A stretch of 64,000 nucleotides of DNA from G942493375 sp942493375 (GTDB lineage Bacteria; Armatimonadota; UBA5829), in NCBI GenBank assembly GCA_942493375.1, contig OW818698.1, positions 4,154,001 through 4,218,000 on the forward strand, written 5' to 3'. Shown here piece after piece: positions 25,823 through 34,930 of this stretch (position 1 is its first letter; every line of letters begins with the position of its first letter). The notes below the pieces were generated by a model. The model saw nothing but the letters and a program-made list of their open reading frames with translations. It did not search any database and had not been told where the DNA came from. The translations under genes and the position numbers were made by a program.

Positions 25823-28800
25823 CTATCTCAAGAAACCCTTGTTGACTTTCCCGCCATCAAAGTTTTCATTGATGCTGGTGACTATCGAGTTGAGATCTGA
25901 GATTGATACACCGCAAGGCAGTGCGCACTTGTTTCCGCCAAGCACCTTGTTAGCAAGGCACATAACCTGGTCAACAGTCCAACCAGCCAGTTTTCCGGAT
26001 TTGACCTTCAGGTCACCCAGACCTCGGCAAGTAATGCCTGCATCCGAGAAATCAATATTCAAACGCAATGCCAGGACCTGCCCAGCAAATACTCCGGCAG
26101 AAGTCTTGCGAGTCGGATTTATATAAGACTTGCAGAGTGTTCCCGGTGTTCCTCCCTGAGGCAGGAAGTTCTTAACAGCACAGGAGTTGGTGAACTTCAA
26201 TACACGGCAGTTCCCAATAATTACTCCGCCGCATCCATAGATACGCTTAAAGTTATCAGCCAGCAGTTTGCCGGGATTGTTGCCACTTGGGCACGATCCC
26301 CAACCGCCCTGTGTGTATGTAGTGTAAGAAGAACAGGTTGTCCTTATGATTTTTGTTGTCCAAGAGGATGTGTCATATACTTTGCATCCAATCGGAGGGC
26401 ATCCGATAGCGGTCGCTGTGTTGACAAGGCACTCAGGATCGCACGACTTCACAACATATGTCTTTGTGAAAGTGTTAGTCTCACCCGGAGCAACCGGAGT
26501 CTTGTGCCATATATTGCCACCCAGCATAGGATCGTTGACTGTGACTCCACCATAAAGGTAGGTATTGCCTGTATTCACCACAACGAATGTGTAGGTGATG
26601 GTCTCGCCGACCTTTGCAGTCGCAGGTCCTGTTTTAGTAATCTCAACCCCTGGCTTTGTTCCAGTGATCAGGAAGTTCTGTGGTGCATAGGTGTTGCCTG
26701 CTGTAGTTGCAGCAACATCTATCTTGGTAATAGATACCTTAACTCCACCGGTCCCAGGCAGGGCATTTGTTGCCACATAGTCCGCAGGAACGGTCTCTAC
26801 TATATGGTAGTTACCTGGTGCCAGATTAATGAAGCTATAGTAACCATTGCTATCAGTAGTCGCTGTACCAACGACATTCCCGGATGCATCAGACAGAGTG
26901 ATAATAACTCCGGCTTTCGGCGGCTCACCGGCATTCAAGCAGCCATTTGCATTAGAATCGATATAGACATAACCGTTGATGTTTACAGGTTTCACACATG
27001 GTGCTGTGTAACCGAAGTCAACATCAGTGCGATCCTGTCCTGCTGCTAAGGCCGCAACTGCGACGCTGGCTGTAACGATGCCATCCAAGTCGTATGTCTG
27101 AACTAAGCCAGTCGGCAAAGTTGCAGTGTCGATGGTAACTGTATAGTCGTCTGCAGGCAGGTTTTCGAACTTGTAGATACCATCTGCGGCAGTAGTTGTT
27201 GTTAGACTCAGTCCTGCAGGACTTGTGAGTGTAACAGTCACACCAACGATTCCGGATTCGGAACTATCCTGTATACCATCGTGATTCTTATCAAGCCAGA
27301 CGCGATCGCCAATAGAACCGGTACCGGTATAACCGAAATCCACATCCACTCGATCTTGTCCAGCAGCGAGTGCTGTGGCAGCGGAGTTAGCAGATCCTAT
27401 TCCATCCAAGTCGTATGTTGGTTTTGTCAGACCTGCAGGCAATGTTGTTGTGTCGATCTTAACTGTGTAATTTCCAGCAGGCAATTTTGAGAAGTCATAC
27501 TCACCATTTGCATCGGTTGTTGTGCTGCTTATGATATTGCCATCAGCGTCCAACAGATTTACGGTTACACCCGGAATGCCAGGTTCCCCGGAATCTTGAA
27601 CACCGTCGTTATTACGGTCATTCCAGACGAAGTCTCCGATAGATCCCGGTAAATACATACCAGCATCTATTGTCATATTGATCTCACCAGGCCCTAGTGT
27701 TATTTTATCCGTTATGCCTGATGTCATATCAGCATTACTGTCATCTGCAGTCGTTATAGTGGAACCCTTTTTTGTGAATGTATAGGTATCAAGGATACCG
27801 AACTTCACATAATAGTCGCCGGGAATGAGTTTCGGGAAGTTGTAATAACCACTATCGTCCGTTGTAGTCGTCGCTATTATAGTGATTCCGTCGGCACCCA
27901 AAAGGTCAACGGTTATACCCATGATTCCGGGTTCACCGTTATCCTGAATGCCATTGCCATTCAGGTCATTCCATACAAAATCGCCAAGTGAAGCCGGAAC
28001 AAGCCCTGCGTCAATTGTCACATTGTTCTCGCCAGGAGCTAGAGTAACCGAACCAGTTAGTCCGTTACTGTCAGCATCGCTGTCTTTGGTTATATCACCA
28101 CCCTGATTCTGAGGGCTGAAAAGGTAGGCATCAAGCAGGTTAAACTGAACCTTATAGGTTCCGGGGACTATATTTGTAAATGAGTAATAACCATTGGTAT
28201 TGGTTACAACAGATTTTATAACAATGCTATTACTGTCTAGCAGGTGAACACCAACACCAGCGATTCCAAGTTCACCATCATCCTGAATTCCATTATTGTT
28301 TGTGTCTTCCCAAACAAAATCACCAAGCGAGGAATCAGCAACTAAACCGGTTCCTACATTTTGAGAAATGTTATTTATAGGATCACTACCATTAAATCCA
28401 GGGGTTAATCCATATCCTGACAGACCAGCTATTTCTGTAACGAAGGACGTGTAAAATCCCTGAGCTGCTGCCAATTTCGATGAAGTAGGACCACTCCACA
28501 ATTGGTATTCATGGGTAGGATCAATCGCTTTCCATACTGCAGCTTGCAAAGCCGCGTTCCATGCAAAATCTGTATCGCTGGCTATATACTTGTTCAGAAG
28601 ATAAGCTGCACCTTTTATGGTTGGGAGATCCATGTATTTCGCCGCATATTCATTTGTAGTGAACGGTGTATTAAGATCAATGCAGAATGTATTGACATTT
28701 CCCAACCAGACATCTGAAGCAAGGCTTTTCTGATGGGCGGAGCCTACAGCATCATCAATTAATACATTTATTGACGCAGCCTTGTAATTTCCATGTGTAG

Positions 28801-28978
28801 TGTAGTAATTCTCGGTCCCAACATCACCGTTATATTTCAACCAGTAGTAATTGTTTAGAACCAGGTCTTTCGGACTCCAGGCATTTGCAGATGAACATAG
28901 ACTAGTGGCAAATACCAGAAAGACTGCCAGCATAATCATCTTTTTCATTCCTGCTGTCAGATTCGTTAATAGTCTCAT
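25823..28978 (-). CDS. Thioester-domain adhesin with SdrD-like repeats
   Basis: A 1051-residue secreted protein. GGAG lies nine bases before the ATG; the signal peptide runs to about residue 33. Residues 35-210 resemble the Cys-Gln thioester domain (TQXA type) of Gram-positive adhesins: NTFCIDLNTPF with Cys99 and AALQAAVWKAID with Gln145, which could form an internal thioester. Four SdrD-B/Cna-B-like modules follow (each with GDxVWxDxNxxGIQDxxE, starting near residues 217, 330, 445 and 555), a fifth divergent one (NGYVYIDSNANG), a DUF11-like module (VEITKTGPATAKVGETITYTF) and a Cys-rich C-terminal domain (about 890-1051: TYTQGGWGSCPSG, NFLPQGGTPG). No LPXTG or PEP-CTERM tail is present. Two sigma-54 elements lie upstream. 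Confidence 0.82.
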   Translation of the reverse strand: MRLLTNLTAGMKKMIMLAVFLVFATSLCSSANAWSPKDLVLNNYYWLKYNGDVGTENYYTTHGNYKAASINVLIDDAVGSAHQKSLASDVWLGNVNTFCIDLNTPFTTNEYAAKYMDLPTIKGAAYLLNKYIASDTDFAWNAALQAAVWKAIDPTHEYQLWSGPTSSKLAAAQGFYTSFVTEIAGLSGYGLTPGFNGSDPINNISQNVGTGLVADSSLGDFVWEDTNNNGIQDDGELGIAGVGVHLLDSNSIVIKSVVTNTNGYYSFTNIVPGTYKVQFNLLDAYLFSPQNQGGDITKDSDADSNGLTGSVTLAPGENNVTIDAGLVPASLGDFVWNDLNGNGIQDNGEPGIMGITVDLLGADGITIIATTTTDDSGYYNFPKLIPGDYYVKFGILDTYTFTKKGSTITTADDSNADMTSGITDKITLGPGEINMTIDAGMYLPGSIGDFVWNDRNNDGVQDSGEPGIPGVTVNLLDADGNIISSTTTDANGEYDFSKLPAGNYTVKIDTTTLPAGLTKPTYDLDGIGSANSAATALAAGQDRVDVDFGYTGTGSIGDRVWLDKNHDGIQDSSESGIVGVTVTLTSPAGLSLTTTTAADGIYKFENLPADDYTVTIDTATLPTGLVQTYDLDGIVTASVAVAALAAGQDRTDVDFGYTAPCVKPVNINGYVYIDSNANGCLNAGEPPKAGVIITLSDASGNVVGTATTDSNGYYSFINLAPGNYHIVETVPADYVATNALPGTGGVKVSITKIDVAATTAGNTYAPQNFLITGTKPGVEITKTGPATAKVGETITYTFVVVNTGNTYLYGGVTVNDPMLGGNIWHKTPVAPGETNTFTKTYVVKSCDPECLVNTATAIGCPPIGCKVYDTSSWTTKIIRTTCSSYTTYTQGGWGSCPSGNNPGKLLADNFKRIYGCGGVIIGNCRVLKFTNSCAVKNFLPQGGTPGTLCKSYINPTRKTSAGVFAGQVLALRLNIDFSDAGITCRGLGDLKVKSGKLAGWTVDQVMCLANKVLGGNKCALPCGVSISDLNSIVTSINENFDGGKVNKGFLR

Positions 28979-29049
28979 TCTCTAATTCTCCTTATACGTG
29001 TATTTTCTGTAGAATAGGCGTTATACAGTTCGTGCCCATTAGTAATAGA

Positions 29050-29070
29050 GTTGCAGGATTCATGCCAATT
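29050..29070 (-). promoter_or_regulatory. Sigma-54 promoter (copy 4)
   Basis: Minus strand AATTGGCATGAATCCTGCAAC, GG-N10-GC. It is about 75 bases before the start of the adhesin gene at 28978. Confidence 0.8.
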
Positions 29071-29259
29071 GATACAAATAAAACGATACAAGCGAATAAA
29101 CCCGTATATATACCGTGTTACAGAAAATCTAAACTACACACATTGTGCTTGTTGACTAAAAAAACGTGTGTGGAATTGATAAATGGACCCATATATGCAA
29201 TTCTTCCTTTCGTAAGACAGTATGTTGTACTATTAAAGCGTAGTCTCAAATGTATGTAG

Positions 29260-29280
29260 GTGCAAGAATTATGCCAAATA
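29260..29280 (-). promoter_or_regulatory. Sigma-54 promoter (copy 5)
   Basis: Minus strand ATTTGGCATAATTCTTGCACC, GG-N10-GC, 210 bases upstream of copy 4 in the same direction. No gene lies between them, so it is either a second adhesin promoter or drives a short RNA. The rest of the 28979-29594 gap shows nothing else. Confidence 0.75.
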
Positions 29281-29594
29281 TAACAATTATACAGAATAAA
29301 TCAGATATACAAAAAGTTATATTGTGCGAACATTGGCCATATAATGACAATGAGAATATAGTATGTGGCTACATGAGTAATAAAGATATAAACATGGCCA
29401 ATATTTGCAGATATGTGCAAATGCAACAAATAACCGTTACAATAATCACAAACGCCCCATATTGTTATCTGGTTGCTTGCTGACTTGGTAAGTGTATGGA
29501 GCATGTTGGTTGGCGCTGTTTGACCTCAAATATTTTGCAATGTACAATCAGTCATTCTCATTTGAATATCTTGGTTACTTGGAGGTCTGTAATA

Positions 29595-32051
29595 GTGCGT
29601 ATACCAAATCTCACGAGTGTGATATTGTTACTCGTCCTTATTGTTGTGACTGGACCGGCAAATGGGGGTGTAAATGTGTTTGATTTTGATTCTGATAATG
29701 CTTTGTTAGTCTGGAGAATAGGAATCCCCAATCAGGATACTCTACAGCTTTCGAAGTTGTATGCAACTTCAGGATCTTATTCATTGGAATACCATACCCC
29801 TGCCTGGAAGAAAGGTATGCCTGAGTGGCCGTCCTTTGAGACCGCACCTGCTGTCAAAGACTGGAATGGTTATGACAGGATTGTTGTTGACATAACTAAT
29901 CCCAGATCTAATGCTCCTAAGTTCTGGGCATTTCTGTCAGACAGTAAAACACCTTTTAGGAGTGGTGTCCAGTATGCATTCGATCTACCGAAAAGGGGAT
30001 TTAAACGCTATGTAATAGATATATCGAAGTTTCCCGCGACTCTGGACAAATCGGATATGTCTATTATTCATTTATTTACAGAGCGCCCGGAAGAGACTCG
30101 ACTATACATTAGTAGTGTCATAATGTTGAAACCCGGTGAAGAACTCCCGGTTATCCCGCAGGCATTCCTTAAACAGATAGTGCAGATCAGCAAGAGTAAG
30201 TTGAAGGATGCTGAAAAAGCGGTCTCGAAGTGTGAAGTTGGCGCAGGGGATGGCAGCCTGTGGACTGTAGAACTCAAGAATAGATTACGTGAGTTAAAGG
30301 ACAGCCTGAACTCAGTGGAACTGTCGCAGGAGAAACTGGAAAGCTTCAGTGAGCGTGCTGATTCCGTTATCGCACGGGTAGATCGTGTTAATCAACTTGT
30401 TGACATGCAGCGTTCCTGTGAGAAGGCTGGTCTTCCAGCTACTTCGATGCTGGTAGGTTGGGCATCTTCCACAGAGAAGATCCTGCCCAGAGAAATGCCT
30501 TTCCAGGTAAATGTCTCAAAATCGGTCTCTATGAGCGCAGCCCGGAACGAAAAAGAGAGCTTTCAGATAGCCGTCACCCCATCCGGACCGGAAAAGCTCA
30601 GAAATGTCAGTGTAACTGCATCTGATCTGCGCGGGAAAAACGGGTCTATACTCTCTAGTTCCAATATTAACTGTGATGTGGTCGGATATGTCCAGACAAA
30701 AGTTGCTCCTCCGTATGCGGTGCCTTATATAGGTTGGTGGCCGGATCCAATTCTCAATTTCCTTGGACCTATAGACATAGCTTCTGGAGACATTCAGACA
30801 TTCTGGATTCGTGTCCGCGTGCCGAAAGACCAAAATCCCGGTGTATATAAGGGAAGCATTACAATATCAGCTGCCGGGTCGAAACCGGTCAAATTAGGAT
30901 TGAATGTCCGGGTCAGGTCATTCACAATGCCGGATTGTACCCCATTACCTACTGCTATTACATTTCTTGTGCCGGAGTACAAATCACGTATTATCAATGA
31001 AATATGCGGAGCTGAAAACTGGAACAAGAAATTAAAATATGATTATGCTGATTTCCTGGCAGACTACTATATAGACTTCGACAGCCTGTATGAATCCGCT
31101 CCCCCTGATTATGAGGTTCTGAAATACCTGCACGACAAAAATAAGCTGGTTGCATTCAATTATGGATATTTTGGAGGCGATCCAAAATCCAATGTGGAAC
31201 GGTTCAGACCGATCTATGAAAAATGTAAAGAGATGGGGATCATCGACCACTCATACATATATGGATTTGATGAGAGGCCGGAGTCCGAGTTTCAGGCCCT
31301 GGAAGACTCAGTCAAAGCTATGAAAGATGCCTTCCCGGAAGTCCTGACAATGACAACAGCCTATGACCATACATTTGGCGTTGGTTCTGTAGTGAAGTCT
31401 ATGGACGCCTGGTGCCCACTTACTCCCTCATTTGACCCCAAGCAGGTATCACTGGCCAGAGCACAGGGAAAAAAGGTCTGGTGGTATATATGCTGCGGCC
31501 CTCAGCATCCGTTTGCCAACTGGTTTATAGAATACCCGGGTATCGAGGCAAGACTATTAATGGGTGCCATGACTGCCAAATACAACCCGGATGGGTTTCT
31601 ATACTATTCAATGACTTTCTGGAACGCAAATGAACCGATTACCAGTGGACCTTTTACGAAATGGAACCCGGTATCCTGGACTACGTTTGATGGTGATGGA
31701 TCCATGATCTGCTGCGGGCCTGGAGGATCACCAGTCCCAACCATTCGTCTGGAGAATTACCGTGATGGTATGGAAGACTTTGCGTATGCAAAGATCCTTG
31801 AAAGTATTGTTGTGAAGTACCGGGTCAAGGGTGATTTATTGAGCAAAAAAGAAACCAAGTGGCTGGCAGAAGCCCAGGCAGCATTAGTTGTCCCAGAGAA
31901 ACTGGTAAAGGATATGGCGACCTATTCAAGGGATTCCAGAGTCCTGTATGCATGGCGGGATCGAATGGCAGATATGATAGACTCCTCCGGCATGTCCGAC
32001 ACTGACCACTGGGGTAAAAATTTCGGCGTAAGAGGATTCGAGAACAAATAA
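29595..32051 (+). CDS. Secreted DUF4091 protein, probable glycan-active
   Basis: An 818-residue protein from the GTG at 29595, chosen because GGAGG precedes it by nine bases and a signal peptide follows (MRIPNLTSVILLLVLIVV start). Residues about 30-170 look like a carbohydrate-binding jelly roll (YSLEYHTPAWKKG, WNGYDRIVVDI). A helical segment follows, then a beta domain (KESFQIAVTPSG, VPKDQNPGVYKGSI), then a TIM-barrel-like region with YIYGFDERPESEF and KKVWWYICCGPQHPFANWFIEYPG, which are characteristic DUF4091 blocks. The tail (IRLENYRDGMEDFAY) is also typical. Members are linked to glycan breakdown; the reaction is unknown. No sigma-54 element precedes it. Confidence 0.82.
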   Translation: MRIPNLTSVILLLVLIVVTGPANGGVNVFDFDSDNALLVWRIGIPNQDTLQLSKLYATSGSYSLEYHTPAWKKGMPEWPSFETAPAVKDWNGYDRIVVDITNPRSNAPKFWAFLSDSKTPFRSGVQYAFDLPKRGFKRYVIDISKFPATLDKSDMSIIHLFTERPEETRLYISSVIMLKPGEELPVIPQAFLKQIVQISKSKLKDAEKAVSKCEVGAGDGSLWTVELKNRLRELKDSLNSVELSQEKLESFSERADSVIARVDRVNQLVDMQRSCEKAGLPATSMLVGWASSTEKILPREMPFQVNVSKSVSMSAARNEKESFQIAVTPSGPEKLRNVSVTASDLRGKNGSILSSSNINCDVVGYVQTKVAPPYAVPYIGWWPDPILNFLGPIDIASGDIQTFWIRVRVPKDQNPGVYKGSITISAAGSKPVKLGLNVRVRSFTMPDCTPLPTAITFLVPEYKSRIINEICGAENWNKKLKYDYADFLADYYIDFDSLYESAPPDYEVLKYLHDKNKLVAFNYGYFGGDPKSNVERFRPIYEKCKEMGIIDHSYIYGFDERPESEFQALEDSVKAMKDAFPEVLTMTTAYDHTFGVGSVVKSMDAWCPLTPSFDPKQVSLARAQGKKVWWYICCGPQHPFANWFIEYPGIEARLLMGAMTAKYNPDGFLYYSMTFWNANEPITSGPFTKWNPVSWTTFDGDGSMICCGPGGSPVPTIRLENYRDGMEDFAYAKILESIVVKYRVKGDLLSKKETKWLAEAQAALVVPEKLVKDMATYSRDSRVLYAWRDRMADMIDSSGMSDTDHWGKNFGVRGFENK

Positions 32052-32155
32052 CCCATTTTGTTTCCCAAGCTTCGTTTATAGCCAGCAGTAGGTGGCAAAG
32101 GCTGGGAGTGTAAATGTAGAGCATTTACACTCCCAGTCATAAATAATGCAGGTTT
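32050..32155. repeat. CTAGCCCGC repeat family, long form
   Basis: Contains AAGCTTCG, GCCAGCAGTAGG, the internal palindrome GAGTGTAAATG / CATTTACACTC and the right end ATAAATAATGCAGG. The left end (AACCCATTTTGTTTCCC) is more degenerate. It begins at the end of the DUF4091 gene and may act as its terminator. Confidence 0.75.
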
Positions 32156-32410
32156 GACTCCTTATGTCAGATGTGACAGAGATTGCGACGGACGAAATAG
32201 ATTCTACCTACCGCCTATTGTTCCCGATTACTTCATCAGGGACATGGGCTGTTTTTGACTATCCCTCATTACGTGTCGATCTTTGCTTCCTCCCCAGAAT
32301 TTGCAGGCATTTCTGAAAATACCTGTGATCTTATTTGTCCTCTGTTTTGATTTTTCAATCGACATACAAAAAAGTCAGAGATTTTTTCAAACACGCCAAA
32401 TATGGAGCGA

Positions 32411-32429
32411 TTGGCAAAAATATTGCTAT
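32411..32429 (+). promoter_or_regulatory. Sigma-54 promoter (copy 6)
   Basis: TTGGCAAAAATATTGCTAT has GG-N10-GC and both consensus halves. The next gene starts about 560 bases later, so it may drive a small RNA or a long leader. The 32156-32989 region otherwise holds no gene I can support, only a small CCTTCT / AGAAGG hairpin near 32581. Confidence 0.75.
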
Positions 32430-32773
32430 ATACTTCAATATAGATATGCTTAGGTAGTAACGGTTTACAATTATCTGCAGAAATAAGTAAACCTGTAAAT
32501 ACTACCCAGGTAGACTGGTAGAGGTTAACGTCGCGAATATTTCGTTTGATCTGATTAGCATTAGGAGTCGGGAGAACCGATCCTTCTACACAATAGAAGG
32601 TAAAAGAATGCAGGACGATGGATGTTTCTTCCGTGATTTACTCTGTATTTGAACCAGCTAGTCAGGGCAGTTTGTGCATGCTTTTAGTGATATTTAGCTT
32701 GTCATATAGCCATGCTCGTAAGTGCTTAAATTTAAACGTATAATAATCTCTATATATGTGAAATTTGGGCTGA

Positions 32774-32791
32774 TTGGCATAATTCTTGCAA
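32774..32791 (+). promoter_or_regulatory. Sigma-54 promoter (copy 7)
   Basis: TTGGCATAATTCTTGCAAG, GG at 32776-32777 and GC at 32788-32789. The predicted start is about 190 bases before the ATG at 32990 of the first cassette. Confidence 0.85.
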
Positions 32792-32989
32792 GTACATATA
32801 TTAAGAAAACCTGTAATAACTAACATGTATAATTTCATTGGAAGTTTTGGATAATTCCACAAGCATTCAATATTCTAACTTCTAGAATAATGAAAAAGTG
32901 AATAGCGGTAAGGGACTATCTTTCTCGTGGTTGCACACACTTTGGCATCATATACTTGTGGTTGTGCGGAAAGCCAACAGGTGTAAGTG

Positions 32990-33502
32990 ATGAAAGACAA
33001 CTGGATAGTGGTTGCGTTTATAGTCGCGCTGTTAACGTTATCTGCATTCTGGTCTTGGGCAGGTGATGTCCAGTCGTCGGCCACTAGAGGAAATACTACT
33101 GATGTAGAGATTACATCAGGGAATATTCAAATAGCGTGGACACAGGCATTATATGACTGGACGTTACAACATGTGGGATATGCAGGCATTTGCCTTGATA
33201 ACCAGGATTCCACTGCTGTGCAGGTGGTTCCTGAAGCCAGTACAGTTATCGGGTTTGGGGCAGCCCTGGTCCTGAACGGACTTGGAGCAGCCGGAACCAG
33301 CTACTACCTGCGCAGAAAATACAACCGCGAGAGCGCAAAGAGATATGCAGTCAGACATGCAGATCGGCTATCGATGTTTGTGGATACCGCAGCATCAATA
33401 CTGCTTCTACTTGCAATCGGCCCGGTGCTGCTAGTCGTAGCCACAGCATCAGCTCTAAAACCCGGCCTTCCAAAAGTATACGGCCGGAAAGAGCATGTTT
33501 AG
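32990..33502 (+). CDS. Short protein with internal VPEAST signal and second membrane segment (cassette 1)
   Basis: A 170-residue protein; the signal peptide or anchor is residues 4-22. VVPEASTVIGFGAALVLNG, starting near residue 79, is the PEP-CTERM-like motif and helix, followed by YYLRRKYNRES. The chain does not stop there: about 60 more residues carry a second membrane segment (FVDTAASILLLLAIGPVLLVV) and KPGLPKVYG. That tail looks like the membrane hairpin at the start of polyprenyl-phosphate sugar transferases (FDxxxSxxxLLxxxPxLxxx), without the catalytic domain. The paralogue is at 34931. The next gene, a thioester/PEP-CTERM protein, follows after about 190 bases, probably in one transcript. 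Confidence 0.7.
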   Translation: MKDNWIVVAFIVALLTLSAFWSWAGDVQSSATRGNTTDVEITSGNIQIAWTQALYDWTLQHVGYAGICLDNQDSTAVQVVPEASTVIGFGAALVLNGLGAAGTSYYLRRKYNRESAKRYAVRHADRLSMFVDTAASILLLLAIGPVLLVVATASALKPGLPKVYGRKEHV

Positions 33503-33695
33503 TTGCGACGACGACTAAAGAGCCATGAGCTCAAGAATGAGGTGTAAAAGGCAGTAAAGAAGGTTTGTTATATTGCACAATTCACGAACAAGGAAGATCG
33601 TGATATCGCAACCACACTCAAGTTGCGAAAACGCCTGATCAGGATGACTTACAATAAAACAATCTGTATGTAAAATAAAGAAGGAGAGAATGGAA

Positions 33696-34388
33696 ATGAA
33701 AAAGATAGTATTGATCGTTTTGATGTTGGCCTTAGCAGCAGCTCTGAGTACATCTGCATTTGCATGGAGTTCGGCGGATCTGGTATTAAACAACTACTAT
33801 TGGTTAAAATATAATGGTATGACCGGTGACGGTACTTACTATACTACCTTTGGTACATTTAAAGCTGGGGCCGTCAATGTATTGGTTGATAATGCCGTAG
33901 GAGGACCTGTTTATTCGAAAAGCGCTCCTGCTGGTGTATGGCTTGGAAGCGTAGACACGTTCTGTATTGACCTGGCCACGCCTTTCACTACCAGTGAATA
34001 CGCGGCGAAGTATATGAATCTTTCCGCTGCAAAAGGAGCTGCATACCTGCTCAACAAGTATGGTTCCAGTACTATTGACTTTGCTTGGAATGCTGCTTTA
34101 CAGGCTGCGGTATGGAAATCGATTGATTTTGCTAACGATTACCAGTTGAATCAGGGGACGAATTTGTTGGCAGCTCAGGGATATTACACATCCTTTGTTA
34201 CAGAAATTACTGGAATGACAGGTTATGGAACTACTCCTGGGTTTAATGGAAATGACCCAATCAATAAGGTATCCCAAAACGTAGGAACAGGCGTAGTCCC
34301 AGAAGCTTCAACCCTTGTTGGTTTTGGTTCTGCTCTAGCTATGGCTGGACCTGGAATGATCGGATGGCTCCGCAGACGCAGAGCATAA
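33696..34388 (+). CDS. Thioester-domain PEP-CTERM surface protein (cassette 1)
   Basis: A 230-residue protein from the ATG at 33696 (GGAG nine bases upstream; another ATG at 33690 is less well spaced). Signal peptide 1-23 (ending SAFAWS). The mature domain matches the N-terminal domain of the adhesin at 25823 and the product at 35663: NNYYWLKYNG, TFCIDLATPFTT (Cys90) and AALQAAVWKSID (Gln136), the expected pair for an internal Cys-Gln thioester. C-terminal VPEASTLVGFGSALAMAGPG plus MIGWLRRRRA is the sorting signal. It is probably a surface adhesin that can bond covalently to amines on a target. Terminator at 34417. Confidence 0.85.
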   Translation: MKKIVLIVLMLALAAALSTSAFAWSSADLVLNNYYWLKYNGMTGDGTYYTTFGTFKAGAVNVLVDNAVGGPVYSKSAPAGVWLGSVDTFCIDLATPFTTSEYAAKYMNLSAAKGAAYLLNKYGSSTIDFAWNAALQAAVWKSIDFANDYQLNQGTNLLAAQGYYTSFVTEITGMTGYGTTPGFNGNDPINKVSQNVGTGVVPEASTLVGFGSALAMAGPGMIGWLRRRRA

Positions 34389-34416
34389 TTCGAAACAACA
34401 AGTTCAAATACAATGA

Positions 34417-34442
34417 AGCCGCTCTTCGGAGCGGCTTTTTTG
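34417..34442 (+). terminator. AGCCGCTC-type terminator
   Basis: The same stem as at 23595 and 24716 in plus-strand orientation, AGCCGCTC-TTCG-GAGCGGCT then six T, about 30 bases after the cassette 1 stop codon. Confidence 0.92.
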
Positions 34443-34473
34443 TCGAATACTTGATTGTATGCAACGAATCTAG

Positions 34474-34561
34474 CTAGCCCGTTTCATTCACCAAGCTTAG
34501 TTTTGGTCAGTCAGTAGGGGTAACAGCTGAGTTGATCATGAATCATGAATAATGTAGGTTG
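34474..34561. repeat. CTAGCCCGC repeat family, short form
   Basis: CTAGCCCGTTTCATTCACC begins the unit; CAAGCTTAGTTTTGG, TCAGTAGGGG and CATGAATAATGTAGG continue it. The right end has decayed. It lies between the two cassettes. Confidence 0.75.
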
Positions 34562-34805
34562 ATGAAGCTCAAATGACGATTCCAATTGTATTCCCCCATC
34601 GGTTTGCCTTCTTAGATAAGATCATAAGTGCACAACAAAAGAGAAATATGTCACTAATTGTCGTTGAATAATGATTCTCATCTTCTGTTTTATGCAGCCA
34701 GAATCACCTTGCAGTGAGCAAACTACTAGCATCACAATCAATTATCTGCAATAAGACGGAAATAATTATTACAAATATTTACCAATAATGCGCATTATGG
34801 TCTGA

Positions 34806-34823
34806 TTGGCAACAATCTTGCAG
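34806..34823 (+). promoter_or_regulatory. Sigma-54 promoter (copy 8)
   Basis: ATTGGCAACAATCTTGCAG with GG at 34808-34809 and GC at 34820-34821. It lies about 110 bases before the ATG at 34931 of cassette 2. Confidence 0.85.
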
Positions 34824-34930
34824 TATATATTCATGTAGGGTAAATTAATTTGTAACGTTAAGTAGCATTGTTGAGAGAGTTCCTCTATTTACACAGCAGG
34901 TTTTTACTCTATATGGATAGGAGGGTGGCA

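Noticed and set aside
29032..29483. Small plus-strand frames between the adhesin and DUF4091 genes
   Set aside because: They overlap two sigma-54 elements, lack ribosome binding sites and have no domain.
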